Assembly: GCF_022376445.1 (NCBI RefSeq) | Contig: NW_025954965.1 | Coordinates: 496,001 to 560,000 of the forward strand | Reading direction: 5' to 3' | DNA from: Fomitopsis serialis | Lineage: Eukaryota > Basidiomycota > Agaricomycetes > Polyporales > Fomitopsidaceae | Length of the DNA: 64,000 nt | Shown: piece by piece, positions 12,467 to 24,615 of the stretch | How positions within the stretch are numbered: position 1 is the stretch's first letter | Layout: every line of letters starts with the position of its first letter | Notes under the pieces: generated by a model | What the model saw: the letters and a program-made list of their open reading frames with translations, nothing else | Database searches by the model: none | Told to the model about the DNA's origin: nothing | Made by a program: the position numbers and the translations under genes

Positions 12467-14507
12467 CTATGCAACCTCTATGGTGAATGTCAATACATAC
12501 AAGGTGCGAAACCTATACATGTATAGGCAGACGCTCATTCGAAGCGACGCGCCCTCGGTACCACCGCCCAGATGACAAGCATGGCAGACATCATCGACAC
12601 CAGCCTGCAGCCCTGCATCAGTAGAAGCCGGCGGTAACACGGACTCGGACACTCACAACGGCTGGAGGCTGCCTATGCCGAACTTCGACGCCAGGAGCCC
12701 AGTCACAAGCGGCAATACGGCGGAGCCCGTCTGTCCGATACCCGCGATGTAGCCCATGGAACCGGTGCGAAGCCAGTGGGGCAGCAGGGCGGTCGAGTGG
12801 TTCATCATGATTGGGTACATGGGCCCCATGAAGAGCCCGATCAGCGATACGGCGACGGCGTTTTCGACAAGGGACGGGACCGTCCAGACAGTGACTTCCA
12901 AGCTGTCAGGGCGTCAGCGGGAGCGACTTCGAGCCATGGATGCTTGACTTACGAGATAGCAAGCGCGCCGTAGGTGAGTATAGACCATCTTTCTCCGAGC
13001 TAAGCCTTCTATGAGCGCCATATCCGAGAATGAGGAAGTCAATACCTTTCGATTGAACCACAGAAAGACGATCCTTCCCAGCATCAGCCCTAAATGAAAT
13101 TGCCCCTTGAGTGTCATTGCAGATCGCTGGTAGGCATTTACGTACCGCCGAAGAAACCGGACGAGATATAACCGGCGGTAGCGTTACCGCCTCGCTTTTC
13201 TTCGATGAAAGTGACAATCCAACCTTTTTCATATCATGCAGCTTCTGAGCTGCGTTCATCGTACGACAAGACTCACCACCGAGGGAGACTTCAACGCCGA
13301 CGTAAATCAAGCAGAAAATAGACAGAAGGTGGACCTCCTTCACTCGCAAGATCTGCGTGTATACATTGCGTCCGCCGGAGCTGGCCTGATGAGCCTGTGC
13401 GGCGCTTTCGCCCAATGGTGCCACCTGGCCGGCATCCGCAAGAACGTCTGTATCGATGCAGTTTGAGTGGTGATTAGGCATGGAAATGTTGTTGATCACC
13501 TTCTTGCCTGCGCAAACGGAAGACGAGGGCCAGGATCACGATATTGCTCGCCGCAATGCTAGCAGCGACGACGTAGTGGAACGACCAGTGCTGGCTAGTC
13601 GAGAAACGCGTTGCGACCAACGGCGAGACAAACGCACCAAGACCTTGGGTAAAACAGTCTGTGAGATATCGTTCTTTCGAACTCGGTCGTGCAAGATAGT
13701 CACCGTAGCAGGCATGCAACATGCCGAAATGCAAACGCACATGCTGCTTCAGGCTCCCGACGAACCCGTTGCATTGGGCCATCTGCATCGCAATCCCGAG
13801 ACCCGCGAACGTCACGCCCGCGTTCATCAGGGCAAACGGACCCGCGGGAGCGACCATAACGTAACCGACGAGTTGCAATATAGCACCTGGGGTGGAGGGG
13901 AGGGGTATCAATCTGGTATCAGGCGAGGCGAGTCCACACACTGGCCCACCTATTACCATCACCTTGCCGAACCCGATCCGTTGATTCAGGTAGACGTTCG
14001 CCATGGCGCCGCCTATGAAGCCCTGCCTTCATATTGAGAAAATGCGGGCGGACACCGTCGAATTGGTCTGCACTCACCAAGGTCATGAAGACGAATAGCA
14101 GAGAAACGATGTCGAAGCCGATCTGGTTGACTTGCGTCAGACTTCAGTCCCCCCCATCAATCGTGTTCAATAATGCTTACATCGTAGTAGCTCTGAATCC
14201 TGGGCAACAGAGGCCCGAGAGTGCCGTCATTCCAGCCCTCCAAGAAGTAGGAATAGCAAAGTGCTGCGAAATGAACCCTGCTTCTCCAGCGATATGTCTT
14301 GGCCTGAGATGCTGAGACCTCGGAAACGTCTGGTCCATCATCCCCAGTGGGACTGACAGCAGAGCTGGAGACAAACTTGGGGGTCTCCGGGTCCGTGGAT
14401 TTGCCACCCTCGATGACGTCGCGAATGGTAGGGTTATCATGTACGCTCGGCTGGTCATCCTGTCGACGTCCAACGGTCCTGAGCTCAATTCCCTGTGCCG
14501 AAGACAT
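12467..14507 (-). CDS. MFS transporter (BSC6/fucose-permease-like)
   Basis: About nine exons read downwards from ATG 14507; early ones are 14507-14181, 14122-14078, 14022-13950, 13886-13704 and from 13643. A roughly 90-residue hydrophilic N-terminus precedes the first membrane segment (HFAALCYSYFLEGWNDGTLG). Further segments include FDIVSLLFVFMTLG, ILQLVGYVMVAPAGPFALMN, NGFVGSLKQH, GLGAFVSPLVATRF, HLLSIFCLIYVGVEVSLGGW, ISSGFFGGLMLGRIVFLWF, VSLIGLFMGPMYPIMMN and SGSAVLPLVTGLLASKFG-like residues. Gene ends at 12467-12469. This is a 12-helix major facilitator of the group that includes yeast BSC6 and bacterial fucose permease relatives; the substrate is unknown. The acceptor before FDIV is uncertain: the expected VNQ residues are lost in the only in-phase splice. 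An upstream in-frame ATG exists at 14687. Confidence 0.85.
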
Positions 14508-14952
14508 CTCACCGTCTGTGAGAGAGGGAGATAGGGATGACGGAGCGAACACAAGTTCAACCAAATCGCTCAGGCAATCAATTGCATGCGGTACCGCTAG
14601 CGATTGCTTAGCCGTGTTCTCATGACCAGCGGGCGTCGGGCCGCCGGGGTCTGAGGAGTGTCTGGGCGGAGGGAGACACGCGTGCAAGCATGTCGCTGGA
14701 CTGGTTGTCCGGGGAGCTTTCGAGGAACTGACTCTGGGATGATATCCATGACTTCATGAGATGATCGCCGGATATTCGCCGGGCGTTGAGTCGAAGTTCG
14801 TGTTCACGCTCTTGCCAAACACTGCACAACACAGCGCGCTACTTACAGCGCTCCTCCAGATGGAAGGTGTGCAGCTTCAGGTTGCCCACTTGCTCAGTGC
14901 TTGTCCTCCTCGCCCATCACCACATACCTCTGCTCTCTCTGATGCATGTCCT

Positions 14953-16685
14953 ATGAGTCTTCCTCCGAAACCAGACTTCTCTCCCTCTCGCTACCCACCA
15001 GACTCTCGCGGTCTCGGCCGCCCGCCACCACCCCCGCCGACGCCCGATCGGTACCGCTCCGAGCGAGACGTCTATCTTCCCCACCCCTCACCTCCACCAC
15101 GTTCGCGTTACCCAGCGGACTCGTACGTGGCACCAAGACCAGTCGATCCTTACAGAGCCCCGAGAGCAAGCAAAGACTCGTATGTCGCAGCGTATGACCG
15201 TCGCGGAGACGACCGCCCGCCTAGGGAGTACTGGGAGCGCGAAAGGGATTGGCGAGAGCGTGGGTACCCTCCGCCTCCGCCAGTAGACCCGAGGTATGCA
15301 GAGGCCGGGAGGAGCAGGGATGAATGGGACAGAACACGCAAGCATGAGTCGAGGGATCGAGAACGGAGGCCGAGCGAGCGGAGGGGAGTCCAGAGGGAGT
15401 GGGAGCGTAGGGAGTTCACGCCTCCGCCGCGAAGTCGTAGACCACGTCCCAGGGAACGGTCACGAGAAAAAGGTGATCCCAAGGAGAGGGTATGGCTTCC
15501 GCGCCAGTCCAAGTCGCCACCGCGTCGCATGGGTGCGTTTCCGATCCACTACGAGGGATGCTTACGATCTAACTACGCCCATAACATCAGCTCCACCTCG
15601 ATCTCCTTCTCCAGGACCCGCAAGACGGCGTTCACGCTCACCACTGTCAAGTCGTCGACGTTCTTCTCGGTCACTCAGCCCCGCTCGCCGTAGTTCGCGC
15701 ACACTCTCACAAAGCCCGGTTCGTCGCCGCTCACGCAGTCCAGTGAGACGGTCATCTCCCCCTGCTCGCATGACGCTGCGGTCACCGTCATCCTCTCCGC
15801 GAGGGAACCGTTCGCCGACTGTGACACCACCCCCTGCGCATCGCTCGCCTACTCCGCCCCGCTCGCTTACTCCTGCTCCTGCTCCTGCACGAGCACGAGA
15901 GAGGTCTCCTCCTTTGGTATGGCAAAGCAGGCAAATGTCCACTGGCCTCTCTGCGCGAGCCAGCTCCATTCGACGCAGGACACCGTCCCCGGAGATGCAA
16001 ATTGTACCTCCGACCCCGAGTGCTCAAGAAAAAGGAAAGATGCGAGAGACATCGCACGATACCGACAGAGATGGCGACGTACGAATGCACGAACATCCTG
16101 CGCCATTGCGTGCGCTGACTCTGTCAGTGCCGAAGGAGCCTGCGACGCAACCCGAGCGGCGACGCTCGCGCTCCCCGCCGCTCGCACCTCGCAATTACGC
16201 ACCTACACCTCCAACGCCCTCTTCGCCCTACCCAACCGCTGGGCTGCCGGCCAAACCTGCCGCATATCTACGCCGCCCCAGCAAGCACGCTGAGACGGGC
16301 ACGGTAGAAAGCCCGTTAAGCGCCACGAAGCCAGCCCCTCCATACGCGAAACCTAGACCAAGAGAGTATGAACATGAAGATCCCGAAGTGAAGGCTCTTG
16401 CAGTCGAGGTGCGTCCCGTCCTGCGTTCACGCAGCCTTGAGTCGCCCTAACTCGCTGTAGATCACACACGCGCGTAAGCGGCGTGAGAGGGCCACCAACG
16501 AGTACCTCCAAGATCTGCTGGCTACGCGGCGTGCCATGCACGAGCTCGAGCTGCTCGAAATCGACGTTCGCGCGGCGGAGATGCGGAGGATCATCGCGGA
16601 TGACCTGTTGGAGCGGGCGAAGGCGGGGCAGCTTGGGATCGAGTACAATGGCGAGCCTGCTGAATTGCCGACACCTGTGTCGTAA
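14953..16685 (+). CDS. Arg/Ser/Pro-rich low-complexity protein with C-terminal helix
   Basis: Three exons (14953-15532, 15591-16408, 16461-16685) join in frame. The N-terminal third is rich in proline, tyrosine and arginine (GRPPPPPPTPDRYR, then ERERDWRERGYPPPPP). The middle holds many RSRSP, RRRSRSP and SPSPGPARRRSRSP dipeptide repeats like an SR protein. The last about 75 residues form a charged, predicted helical segment (HARKRRERATNEYLQDLLAT, then ELLEIDVRAAEMRRIIADDL). No RNA-recognition motif was seen. The composition suggests a nuclear-speckle or transcription/splicing-associated protein (inference). The ATG at 14953 was chosen because it begins the compositionally uniform part; an in-frame ATG lies at 14761. 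Long open frames on the opposite strand here are shadows of the RS repeats. Confidence 0.75.
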
Positions 16686-17728
16686 TGAGACGCGCTGCGC
16701 GTGTCTGCCGACCCTTCTGTGAGGATATCCGACAGCGGGTTCAATGGATTGCTTCGGTATTATAAGAGACAGTGTCATTTAGATATGCGTCTGCATTCCA
16801 TGTGTGTCCGACCTGGCTCCATGGGTAGAGCGCAGAAGAAGCCTTGCGACTACATAAAAGTGAGGCCCACGGAAATCGCGGAAAGGAAGCCGTATGACAC
16901 ACCTGCATGGCCGAGAACATGGCCGTGGACTGCATCATCAACTAGTAAGGCGCAGAAAAGCCGTCTCAGCCAAACACGGGTCGAAGTGCAAACCGTTTGT
17001 GAGGACGCACCGTGATGCACTTCCTGCTCTTTTCATTGCCCTCCCTGCAGATCTCGGACTGTGGTGCGCCCCGCTCACCGTCAAAGGTGTACCGCGAGTT
17101 CGGGTCCTCCTACGCGTCCGGAAATCACGCTCTCGTTAGTTCGCTCGCGGGGAGACGACGCGTGGATGAACACGTACCGCAACGAACGCCTTCAGCTGCT
17201 CCTCCGGTTTCTGACTAGACGACATCCCGCTCGCTTGGTCGTTGTTCTCGGACCCTGACTTTATTCTGCAGAGGAGCTTGTTCACAGCAGACATGCGCTG
17301 GTCGAGCCAGATATTAGGTGGAGGGCGTCGCGGGTGGAGACGTTGAGAGACTGCGCGCTTCACCGTTCGGGCTTGCGGTTCTGATCACGCTGCCGACGAT
17401 GACGTCCGCCCGTCGGGCGCTGCCGATCGAGTACCGTCGCGGTGCGCCACCGACACCCATCCCCGCCCATAATTAGCCGTACGCACTGCCAGTAGCAGGT
17501 TATGCCAACCTCTTGAGCGAAGTGGATATAGTAAATCCCATTTTGTTATTCGAATCGGCCGTAGCCGCTCTACGTGATGGTACAACATGCATTTTTTGCT
17601 ACATATGATAGTAGTATGCCCTACCGTGACTGAGTACGTGTGCTAGTCGACTGTGAGCCAGCCAGACCTTATGCCCGAGGGTCCTCAAGAAGATCCATAG
17701 ACTGACATGTACTGGGAGACCTCAGACC
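16686..17728. other. Unresolved stretch with coding-like fragments on the minus strand
   Basis: On the minus strand 17331-17150 reads WLDQRMSAVNKLLCRIKSG and SSQKPEEQLKAF, followed by a plausible GTACGT donor. Near 17110-17010 another minus frame reads YTFDGERGAPQSEICREGNE. They may be exons of a small unrecognised gene or a relic. I could not join them to a start and stop and assign no function. Confidence 0.3.
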
Positions 17729-19280
17729 TCACCATCCGCGCGACGCGAGCCTTCCACCCTTGATGTCGTCGGTGCTGTAGGCGGACGAGGTGAGAGACAA
17801 ACTTTCGACGGTGGTATGAAAGTTACATACATAGTGAGCCCGACCATCGCCTCACCTAGGTCTTCCGAGATCTGTCGTGGGTATTTCAGCCTTCTGCACA
17901 GGGATGCTAGTGTACAAGTCCCACTCACCTCGGCGAGGATTTTGGGGTTGTTGTAGTGGGTAACGGCCTGGACAATGGCCCGTGCACGCTTGGCTGGGTC
18001 GCCAGACTGTCATATCATGTCAGTCAGACCAGAGGCAGCGGATCATGTAACGTAACTGACGTGGAAGATACCGGAACCAACGAAGACTGTCGGGTGCCCT
18101 CAGGTCAGGAACGAGCTGTGCCTTGAGATTATTACTCAGGGACATACCTCCGTCGCAACCGAGTTGCATCATGAGCGCAGCGTCCGCTAGAACATATCAG
18201 CACCGCAGCACGAACGACACGGCATTGCACCTACCCGGGGTGGCGATGCCGCCAGCAGCGAAGTTGACCACGGGTAGTTTCTTCGTCCTCGCCGTTTCCT
18301 TCAGGAGGTGGAACGGTGCTTGGAGGTCCTTCGCATACGCATACAGCTCCTCCTCGTTCATCACGCTCGCCTTCCTAATCTCACTCAAGACCGCGCGCTG
18401 GTGGCGGACGGCCTCAACGACGTTGCCCGTGCCCGCCTCGCCCTTGGTGCGGATGAACGCCGCGCCTTCGGAGATACGGCGGAGGGCTTCGCCGAGGTTG
18501 CGCGCGCCGCAGACGAAGGGCACCTTGAACGGGTGCTTGTTGATGTGGTGCTCTTCGTCTGCGGGTGTGAGCACCTCGGACTCGTCGATGTAGTCGATCC
18601 CGACGGCTTGGAGGATCTGTGGGGGCGGTTCGGGACTGCGAAGGACGTGCAGACGGGTGACGGCCTACCTGAGCTTCGACGAAGTGCCCGATGCGCACCT
18701 TGGCCATGACGGGGATCGTCACGGCATCGACGATATCCTTGATCATTTTGGGGTCGCTCTAGGAAGCCATGTATGAGCCTGGGAGAAGGTCCGCCAGCGC
18801 ATACATCGGCGTACCATCCGGGCGACACCACCGTTGGCACGTATGTCGGCGGGGACACGTTCTAGAGCCATTACGGCGCAAGCACCTGCTTCCTCCGCTA
18901 TACGAGCCTAGTGCGGGTAAGACAGCTTCCTGGTGCGCCAGAGACGATACGACAGACCTGCTCCACGTTCACGACGTCCATGATAACACCACCCTGTTCT
19001 CGGTGTTAATCTCACACCGCGTTTGGAGAAGCAAGCAATAGACATGCCTTGAGCATCTGGGCTAGTCCGGACTTGACCTGCAGCGACCTCCGACGTCAGA
19101 CCGACGCACACGACGAACAGCATCCATGCAGTTGCTCACCCCAAAGGTTCCGAGATTGCTGCTTGTTCCATCCTTGCCCGTCGAAGATCGCGTGGGCGCA
19201 AGGACAGGCGTGCCGGTAGGGTTACCCGCGCCCTGGGGCACAGGCGGGGTGCCACGACCAGATGTAGTCGGCGTCGACAT
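17729..19280 (-). CDS. PDX1: Pyridoxal 5'-phosphate synthase, SNZ/PDX1 subunit
   Basis: About ten exons from ATG 19280 to TGA 17729-17731 give roughly 333 residues in one frame. PDX1 condenses ribose or ribulose 5-phosphate, glyceraldehyde 3-phosphate and ammonia (from PDX2/SNO) into PLP in the cytosol. Diagnostic blocks: [36 protein letters not shown] with the first active-site Lys, [27 protein letters not shown] with the second Lys, [28 protein letters not shown] and the tail [14 protein letters not shown] 47-residue Pro/Thr/Gly-rich extension precedes the core. The intron 19047-18994 has a GC donor (AAG then GCATGT) and AG acceptor; the flanking LKGG is invariant, so the call is secure. 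No SNO/PDX2 neighbour is present. Intact gene. Confidence 0.96.
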
Positions 19281-20200
19281 GATGCTGTATGCGGGGTGAG
19301 CGCGCGAAAGTGCAGACTATAGAGGGAGCAGAACTAACTGTGGGTGACTCGAGCGAGAAGAGGACAAGTGTGTAATGAGCAGGTCGCTTTGGGCTCGGCG
19401 TCGACGCCGTCCCGGATGGGCGGAAAAGGGACGCCCGTCTCATTTTGACTCTGTGATCGGTCTTGCAGATCATCGGATCAATCATCCTCCGACCCGCCCC
19501 CGCACCGTCACCGCCGTGCGCGCAGGCGGTCCTCTTTCTTGCATCGTCTTCTTCTCACAGTACAGTAATGCTGCTCTACATACCATGAGTCCCTCAGAAG
19601 GCACAGGCTGAGCCATGCTAGAAAGCCGGGCTGCGGCGTAGCGCGATTAGTGCGGGCCAACTCGGGGAGCCTCCGACGGACTCACACTGAGTCACACATG
19701 AGGTGAGCCCATCGTATTCGAGCATCAGCTGCAGTACATGAGGCACGAGAATCTGGACTTTTGTTTCCGCTAGACTGAGGGCAACACTAAGTGGACATGT
19801 ACATGCGTCGTCACACTTGCTGGCTGGACGTTCGGACACGTACGAAGTCATCGTGGATGTGTACGAAGGGGGAGTATTTAGGCTTCGAGCATGACATCGT
19901 GCCGGCGCTCTCAATCGCAAGCCATCTGCTTCCGGAGAGACAACTCACTCTCCTGTCAATGTCATGGACACAACGAGGACGGCGAAACACCGGAACTTGC
20001 TCGTCGAACGTCGTATTCAATACGATACCCTCTCACCCACCGTCGGCCGCGACGATTCTCTGTACCGTCTTCAGAACACCGCTCAAGAGTCATTGGTGCC
20101 CTAGGATGCACGCGCAGCAGGTGCAGATCCACTGTCAGTGGTCCGAACACGACGTGCAAACCACCTGTCTGTTCTTCGCTCTCACAGGTTCCGGTTCATC

Positions 20201-20640
20201 GATGCGTAGCCGTCTCGAAAGCGGCTGTTTCTATACGTTCAGCCTCTGCCTTCTGACGCACGGGCGCAGGGTATCGGCCTTAAGTTTGCCCCCTTCGTGT
20301 TCGGTCATCTGCTGGGCATCTGCAGTCAGCCGGGTAAGTATGATCTAATGCATGTTTTCTTGGAATGCGGTACAAGTTGACGAACGTGATTTCACGCAGT
20401 GCTTCACAGATGCGCGTACGTGCGGTGTCTGGTCAACGCCCAACGGTAGCTCAGATCTCAGCGCTGACCGAAAAGTGAGGCTGCGTAGACTCACCGTGGC
20501 CTGCTTACTCACTCTTGACAAACACCGTCGCCTCGCACCTGGCCTGGTGCTTTTGACTCACCAACAGGTGCTTCGGTGTTGGACGAGAAAAGCGCGTTGG
20601 AGTGCTATTTGCGAACTACCCGTCCTTTTTCCCTCATGAA
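20201..20640 (+). other. Possible spliced orphan gene or relic
   Basis: After an AG at about 20211, one frame reads RKRLFLYVQPLPSDARAQG then IGLKFAPFVFGHLLGICSQP, ending exactly at a GGTAAGTATG donor (about 20334). An acceptor at about 20400 opens CFTDARTCGVWSTPNGSSDL, and after a further possible intron ASVLDEKSALECYLRTTRPF follows an AACAG acceptor near 20567. Splice-bounded open exons suggest a gene, but I know no family and cannot find start or stop. Low confidence. Confidence 0.2.
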
Positions 20641-22794
20641 ACCTCCGTGTACATAAGGTGGGCGTATTACAAACAAGACGAGACATTATGCGTGATATTT
20701 CACCAGGCCAGACTGACCTGTCGTCTGTCATTTCAGGTTTCGACGACACCTCGGCTGTGTCAAGATACAGCGTTGCTGAGGTACGTCGAAAGGCTCGCAT
20801 CTGTCGTAATCAATGTCTGGGTGGCCCTACTGCATGGACGCAATCAAACCATCATTCACCTCTCATCTCTGACACACCTCGGGAGCTCGTTATAGTAATA
20901 TACAAACCCAGTGTTCACGATGGAGATGAGCCAGGCACGATACTATAGCAACAGCGGGTTCGCGGCGATGGTGTCGCTGCGATTGAACTACTCAACTAGC
21001 AGTCCTTTCAGGTCTGATCGACGCTGTCACATCAATACCGAATGGTGATCAATTCTAAGCATCATCAGTCACTGAACAAGGCACGACGGCATCGTTTGGT
21101 CTTCCAGTCCCCTCACCCAACCATCCAATATGATTGTGCGTTGGACGTGCTTCACGTAGAGATCGCGTCTCACCCGGGTGCGCCAGGTGTCTTACTGTAA
21201 AGTCCATGCTGCTTCCGAGTCTAAAGGTTTCCATATGTTTACCGGTATCAGGCATATGCCACTAACACCAAACAGCCATCATATATGTGCCCGGCGAGTC
21301 CATCGTGGTCTCATCCTGCGACAGTTCACTGATATGACTATGTATTACGATGCGGCCGCATCAAACCAGCCATAAGCCCAGAGACAGCCATCAATACTTG
21401 CGACTACTCACTGCAGTTTCTCCTCCCCGAGGCGTTGAACATCACAGATGTGTTTGGGGCGCGCGCCCACAGCGGAAGTGAGGTCGTGTCGTACATCGCA
21501 TCAGTCATGTCAATAACAGCCATCATATCCGCCTTCGCATTGGCATCCGCATCCTTCCCTCCGTGCAGCGGGCTGTCTCGGGGATCCGGAATGGGGTGTC
21601 GGTGGTGATCGTCGACCTCGATGAGTCTCTACACCAACAATAGGACCGAATTTGAACCCGTCGAAGCGTATAGGTAGCCCACGACGGTTGACGGCATCCC
21701 AAGTTCCATCCTGATAATACCGTATATTACTCACAGCTGCATGACGCGAGTTGATCTGCCACCGCGATCAACTGAGCCGCCAACTACGTATCCCCGCCGG
21801 ACTGTTCAGCCGCTCCCGCCACTACGACTACTGACCGCTGACGGAGGCAGTACTGTACTCGGCTCATACGCCGAGCAGTCGCATTTGTGTATAGGATCAA
21901 CGTTACGTCCGTCAGCTGAGCCGCGGTTGGTGGTAGACCCGGGCCTGCAACATCGTCAACAAGTGATAGGCATTCAAATGAGGAGCTCACGAACTGCAGC
22001 GATAAATGGCCCGAGACTAGCCCCCCCATTTACCCGGGCGCGCAAGTCATACGGTACGTCACAGCCTGCTGTTAGCGCGTCCATTATCCTCATCCTGATC
22101 GCCGGGCAGACACGAGCGACACCACTTACGATATGTACCGCAGCCAGCGGTTGTGCGTTATGCGCACGCAATGTCAACAGCAACCGTCGCCGCGCCGCTA
22201 TCGCACAGGCCTGGAGTAGGACAGACGCACCAATACGCTCCAGAAGACGTCGTGCGGGGCGCGCCAGGCCGCGCCGGACGTCAGGCGGTGCCACTAAACC
22301 GTGTTCTGAATCGACTGCAGTGGATGGCTGAACACCGAACCACCGAGCCACCGAGCCAGCAATCAGATGCAAGTGGCCCACGACCTCTCGTGTCCAGTAC
22401 AATCACGCGCAGACATACGTGCGCATGCATATCTTAATCTCGACCGTCTTTTCGTCCATCGTAATACGATGGCAACACGTCTCGCCATTGATACGCTGTA
22501 CACCACCAAGCCTTTCGGCCATGCAGAGCGCCTGGGACGACCGAAGCAGCGTGCGTATGACCACCTCCGAGCCTTCGAGGCACCGATGAGTACATACACG
22601 GGCACGAATCCGCCTGCAGGCAATTCGTTGGTGGGATTATGGTCGGCGCGTAATTGCTGTATGGACGTGAATACACAAATTGTGCGCGGCGCATGTTTGG
22701 GAGCACACAGGCATGGCGCGGATCGCACTCGTGCGGCGACAACGGTGCTGTGCACGTGAGGCTGAGTCATAAAGTGTCAGAGCAATCTCAAGCG

Positions 22795-22920
22795 GTTAAA
22801 GTGGGCGGCAAAGTCGTGCCATAGGGCTAAAATGCGAAATTTGATCAAACTAGGGCTCGAACGCGTGCACCCGTGCGCTCCCCTGCGCATCACAACCGCT
22901 GCACCAAAGCGGCATTAGTG
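22795..22920 (-). repeat. tRNA-derived SINE-like head
   Basis: On the minus strand the sequence reads TGGTGCAGCGGTT, resembling a pol III A box, about 40 bases before GCGTTCGAGCCC, matching a B box (GTTCGANNC). Between them TGCGC and GCGCA can pair around AGGGGA like an anticodon arm, but the loop is 6 bases and the T stem does not pair, so it is not a functional tRNA. No tail or target-site duplication was identified. Confidence 0.3.
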
Positions 22921-24615
22921 GTTGTCTAGCACAAATACATAAGAATAGCAAACTCCTTATGGGGGCTTTTGTGATGCACACTGTCTGACGTGCCTTATGT
23001 GCCATCATCCTTTCTGGCTATGTGATAACTTATCAAGGGTGTCGGAACATAGTTCTCAACCCGTGGAGACTGAGCAGGGAGCCAGTAGACGGGACCATTC
23101 ACCTGCCAAGGATGAAGTGGACTTGGAATGCTCGAGCGAAAGGTCACCTGATGTGTCCATAAAAGGGAATTGATGGGGTTTACAGGCGGCCTGTGCGCTC
23201 CCAAACGTGTGCGGACTGCAGTCGCGGCGTGCCCCGCCATAACCGCGTGCACGTTTCCCACAGGCGGCGTCGCCAACGATTTGCCCGTGGTTTATTCGGT
23301 GGCCGTGTACGGCTTGCAATCGCGAACGCGGGCCTGGGAGCGGCCGACGCGGTCGAAGCTGGCACCGATCGCATCTCCGGGGTAACACCCAAACGTCCCC
23401 AAGCTCAAGCTCAAGACACCCAACCCCCGGGACGTTCCTGAACGTTTGAACCGCTGCTCGGCGAAGTCAGCCCGCACGCACGGAGGGAAAACCGAACTCA
23501 CGACGCGTATCCGGACGCGCAGGAAACCCAGGGTAACCGGGAAGCACTGGCAGGGTGTGCGTCCGAATCAACCGACTGACAAAGGCACCGCGGGCGAGTG
23601 GCAGATCGCGATCAGGCTCACCCATTCACAACGCAACGCGCTTATTGGCGGCGTGAGTGTGCCTTGTGCGCGCCTGAGCAGGTACTACCTATCTGTATAT
23701 GCAGAATATTGTTAGGCATTAGGAGGACAGGGACGCGCCACCCGCCCCGAGCCAAAGCAGGCGGAGTGGATCCCGCAGGATAAGATACGGCTAGGAGCAG
23801 GAGACTTGCCTCCACTTGGCGTAGGCGGATCGCCAGGACACGATCGCCTGAATACCGTGCCCGCGTGCACAGCGGCGGCGACGCTGGTCCGACTGACCGT
23901 TCACAGACAGGAAGGCTCAGCTGAGCAGGCAGTGGCGGGCGTGGACACGGCTGGGCCCCGTCCGTGGGCCGTGCGCGCGAGATAGGGCTCGGATTAGCGA
24001 AGATTTCATTTGCGCAGGCCCGGTGCCCACCGCACTACGGCAAGCCACGCAGACAAAGGAGATGACAGGGATAGGGCGACCGCCGCGTGTCGCGGATGAC
24101 GATAGGAATGGACAATAGAATGCCTGCAGACGTGCGCGGCAGAAGCGGGGTGTGAGCCAGATGAGGGGCGGCGAGGATCAGATGTGGCGAGTGCGCGTAA
24201 ATGTAGGGGAGCGGCGTATATACAATGCTAAGTTAGTGCTGTTGGGAGTGGCAGAGCTGCCGGTAGCTATGACCCTTGTCCGTCTCTGCACACGAGGAGT
24301 GCGCCGCACGCCACGCGTGGCTTCGCGCGCGATCGCAGTGGCGTGATGGTTAAGCGGGCGCAGTCGAACATCTTTTTGAGCAGTTGGCAATGGTTGTTGT
24401 GTGGACACAGATTTTTGTGTTCGGGCTCGGTTCGCTTCGAGCGGTTGCGCGGCACGTCCGGGGGTGGATCAGGATCAGGATGGAAGACGGTGCATGGACG
24501 GATGGGGACAGGGACGCAGACAGAGTGGCACGGTGTGGACACGGAAGCGCGATCAGATTGAGATAGCTTAGGGTGTTGGTTCATATTGCACCGGTGTCAC
24601 GACAAGTGTCAGGAC

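Larger units (their letters stand above)
19281..24615. other. 5.3 kb gene-poor region
   Basis: No recognised gene. Open frames are short and interlocked on both strands. A few stretches look exon-like (20200-20650, below) and one looks tRNA-derived (about 22800-22915, below). The right half (about 22.8-24.6 kb) is GC-rich without protein signal. Most likely intergenic or relic DNA. Confidence 0.5.

Noticed and set aside
15150..16202. Long minus-strand frames opposite the RS-rich gene
   Set aside because: They mirror the CGN/TCN repeats of the plus-strand Arg/Ser/Pro codons; the plus strand has introns with good splice sites and a stop.
22000..23500. Retrotransposon or DNA transposon coding region in the gene-poor block
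   Set aside because: No reverse transcriptase, integrase or transposase motif could be read in any frame.
24180..24420. tRNA-like stretch GTGATGGTTAAGCGGGCGC
   Set aside because: Resembles an A box but no matching B box at tRNA spacing and no cloverleaf.
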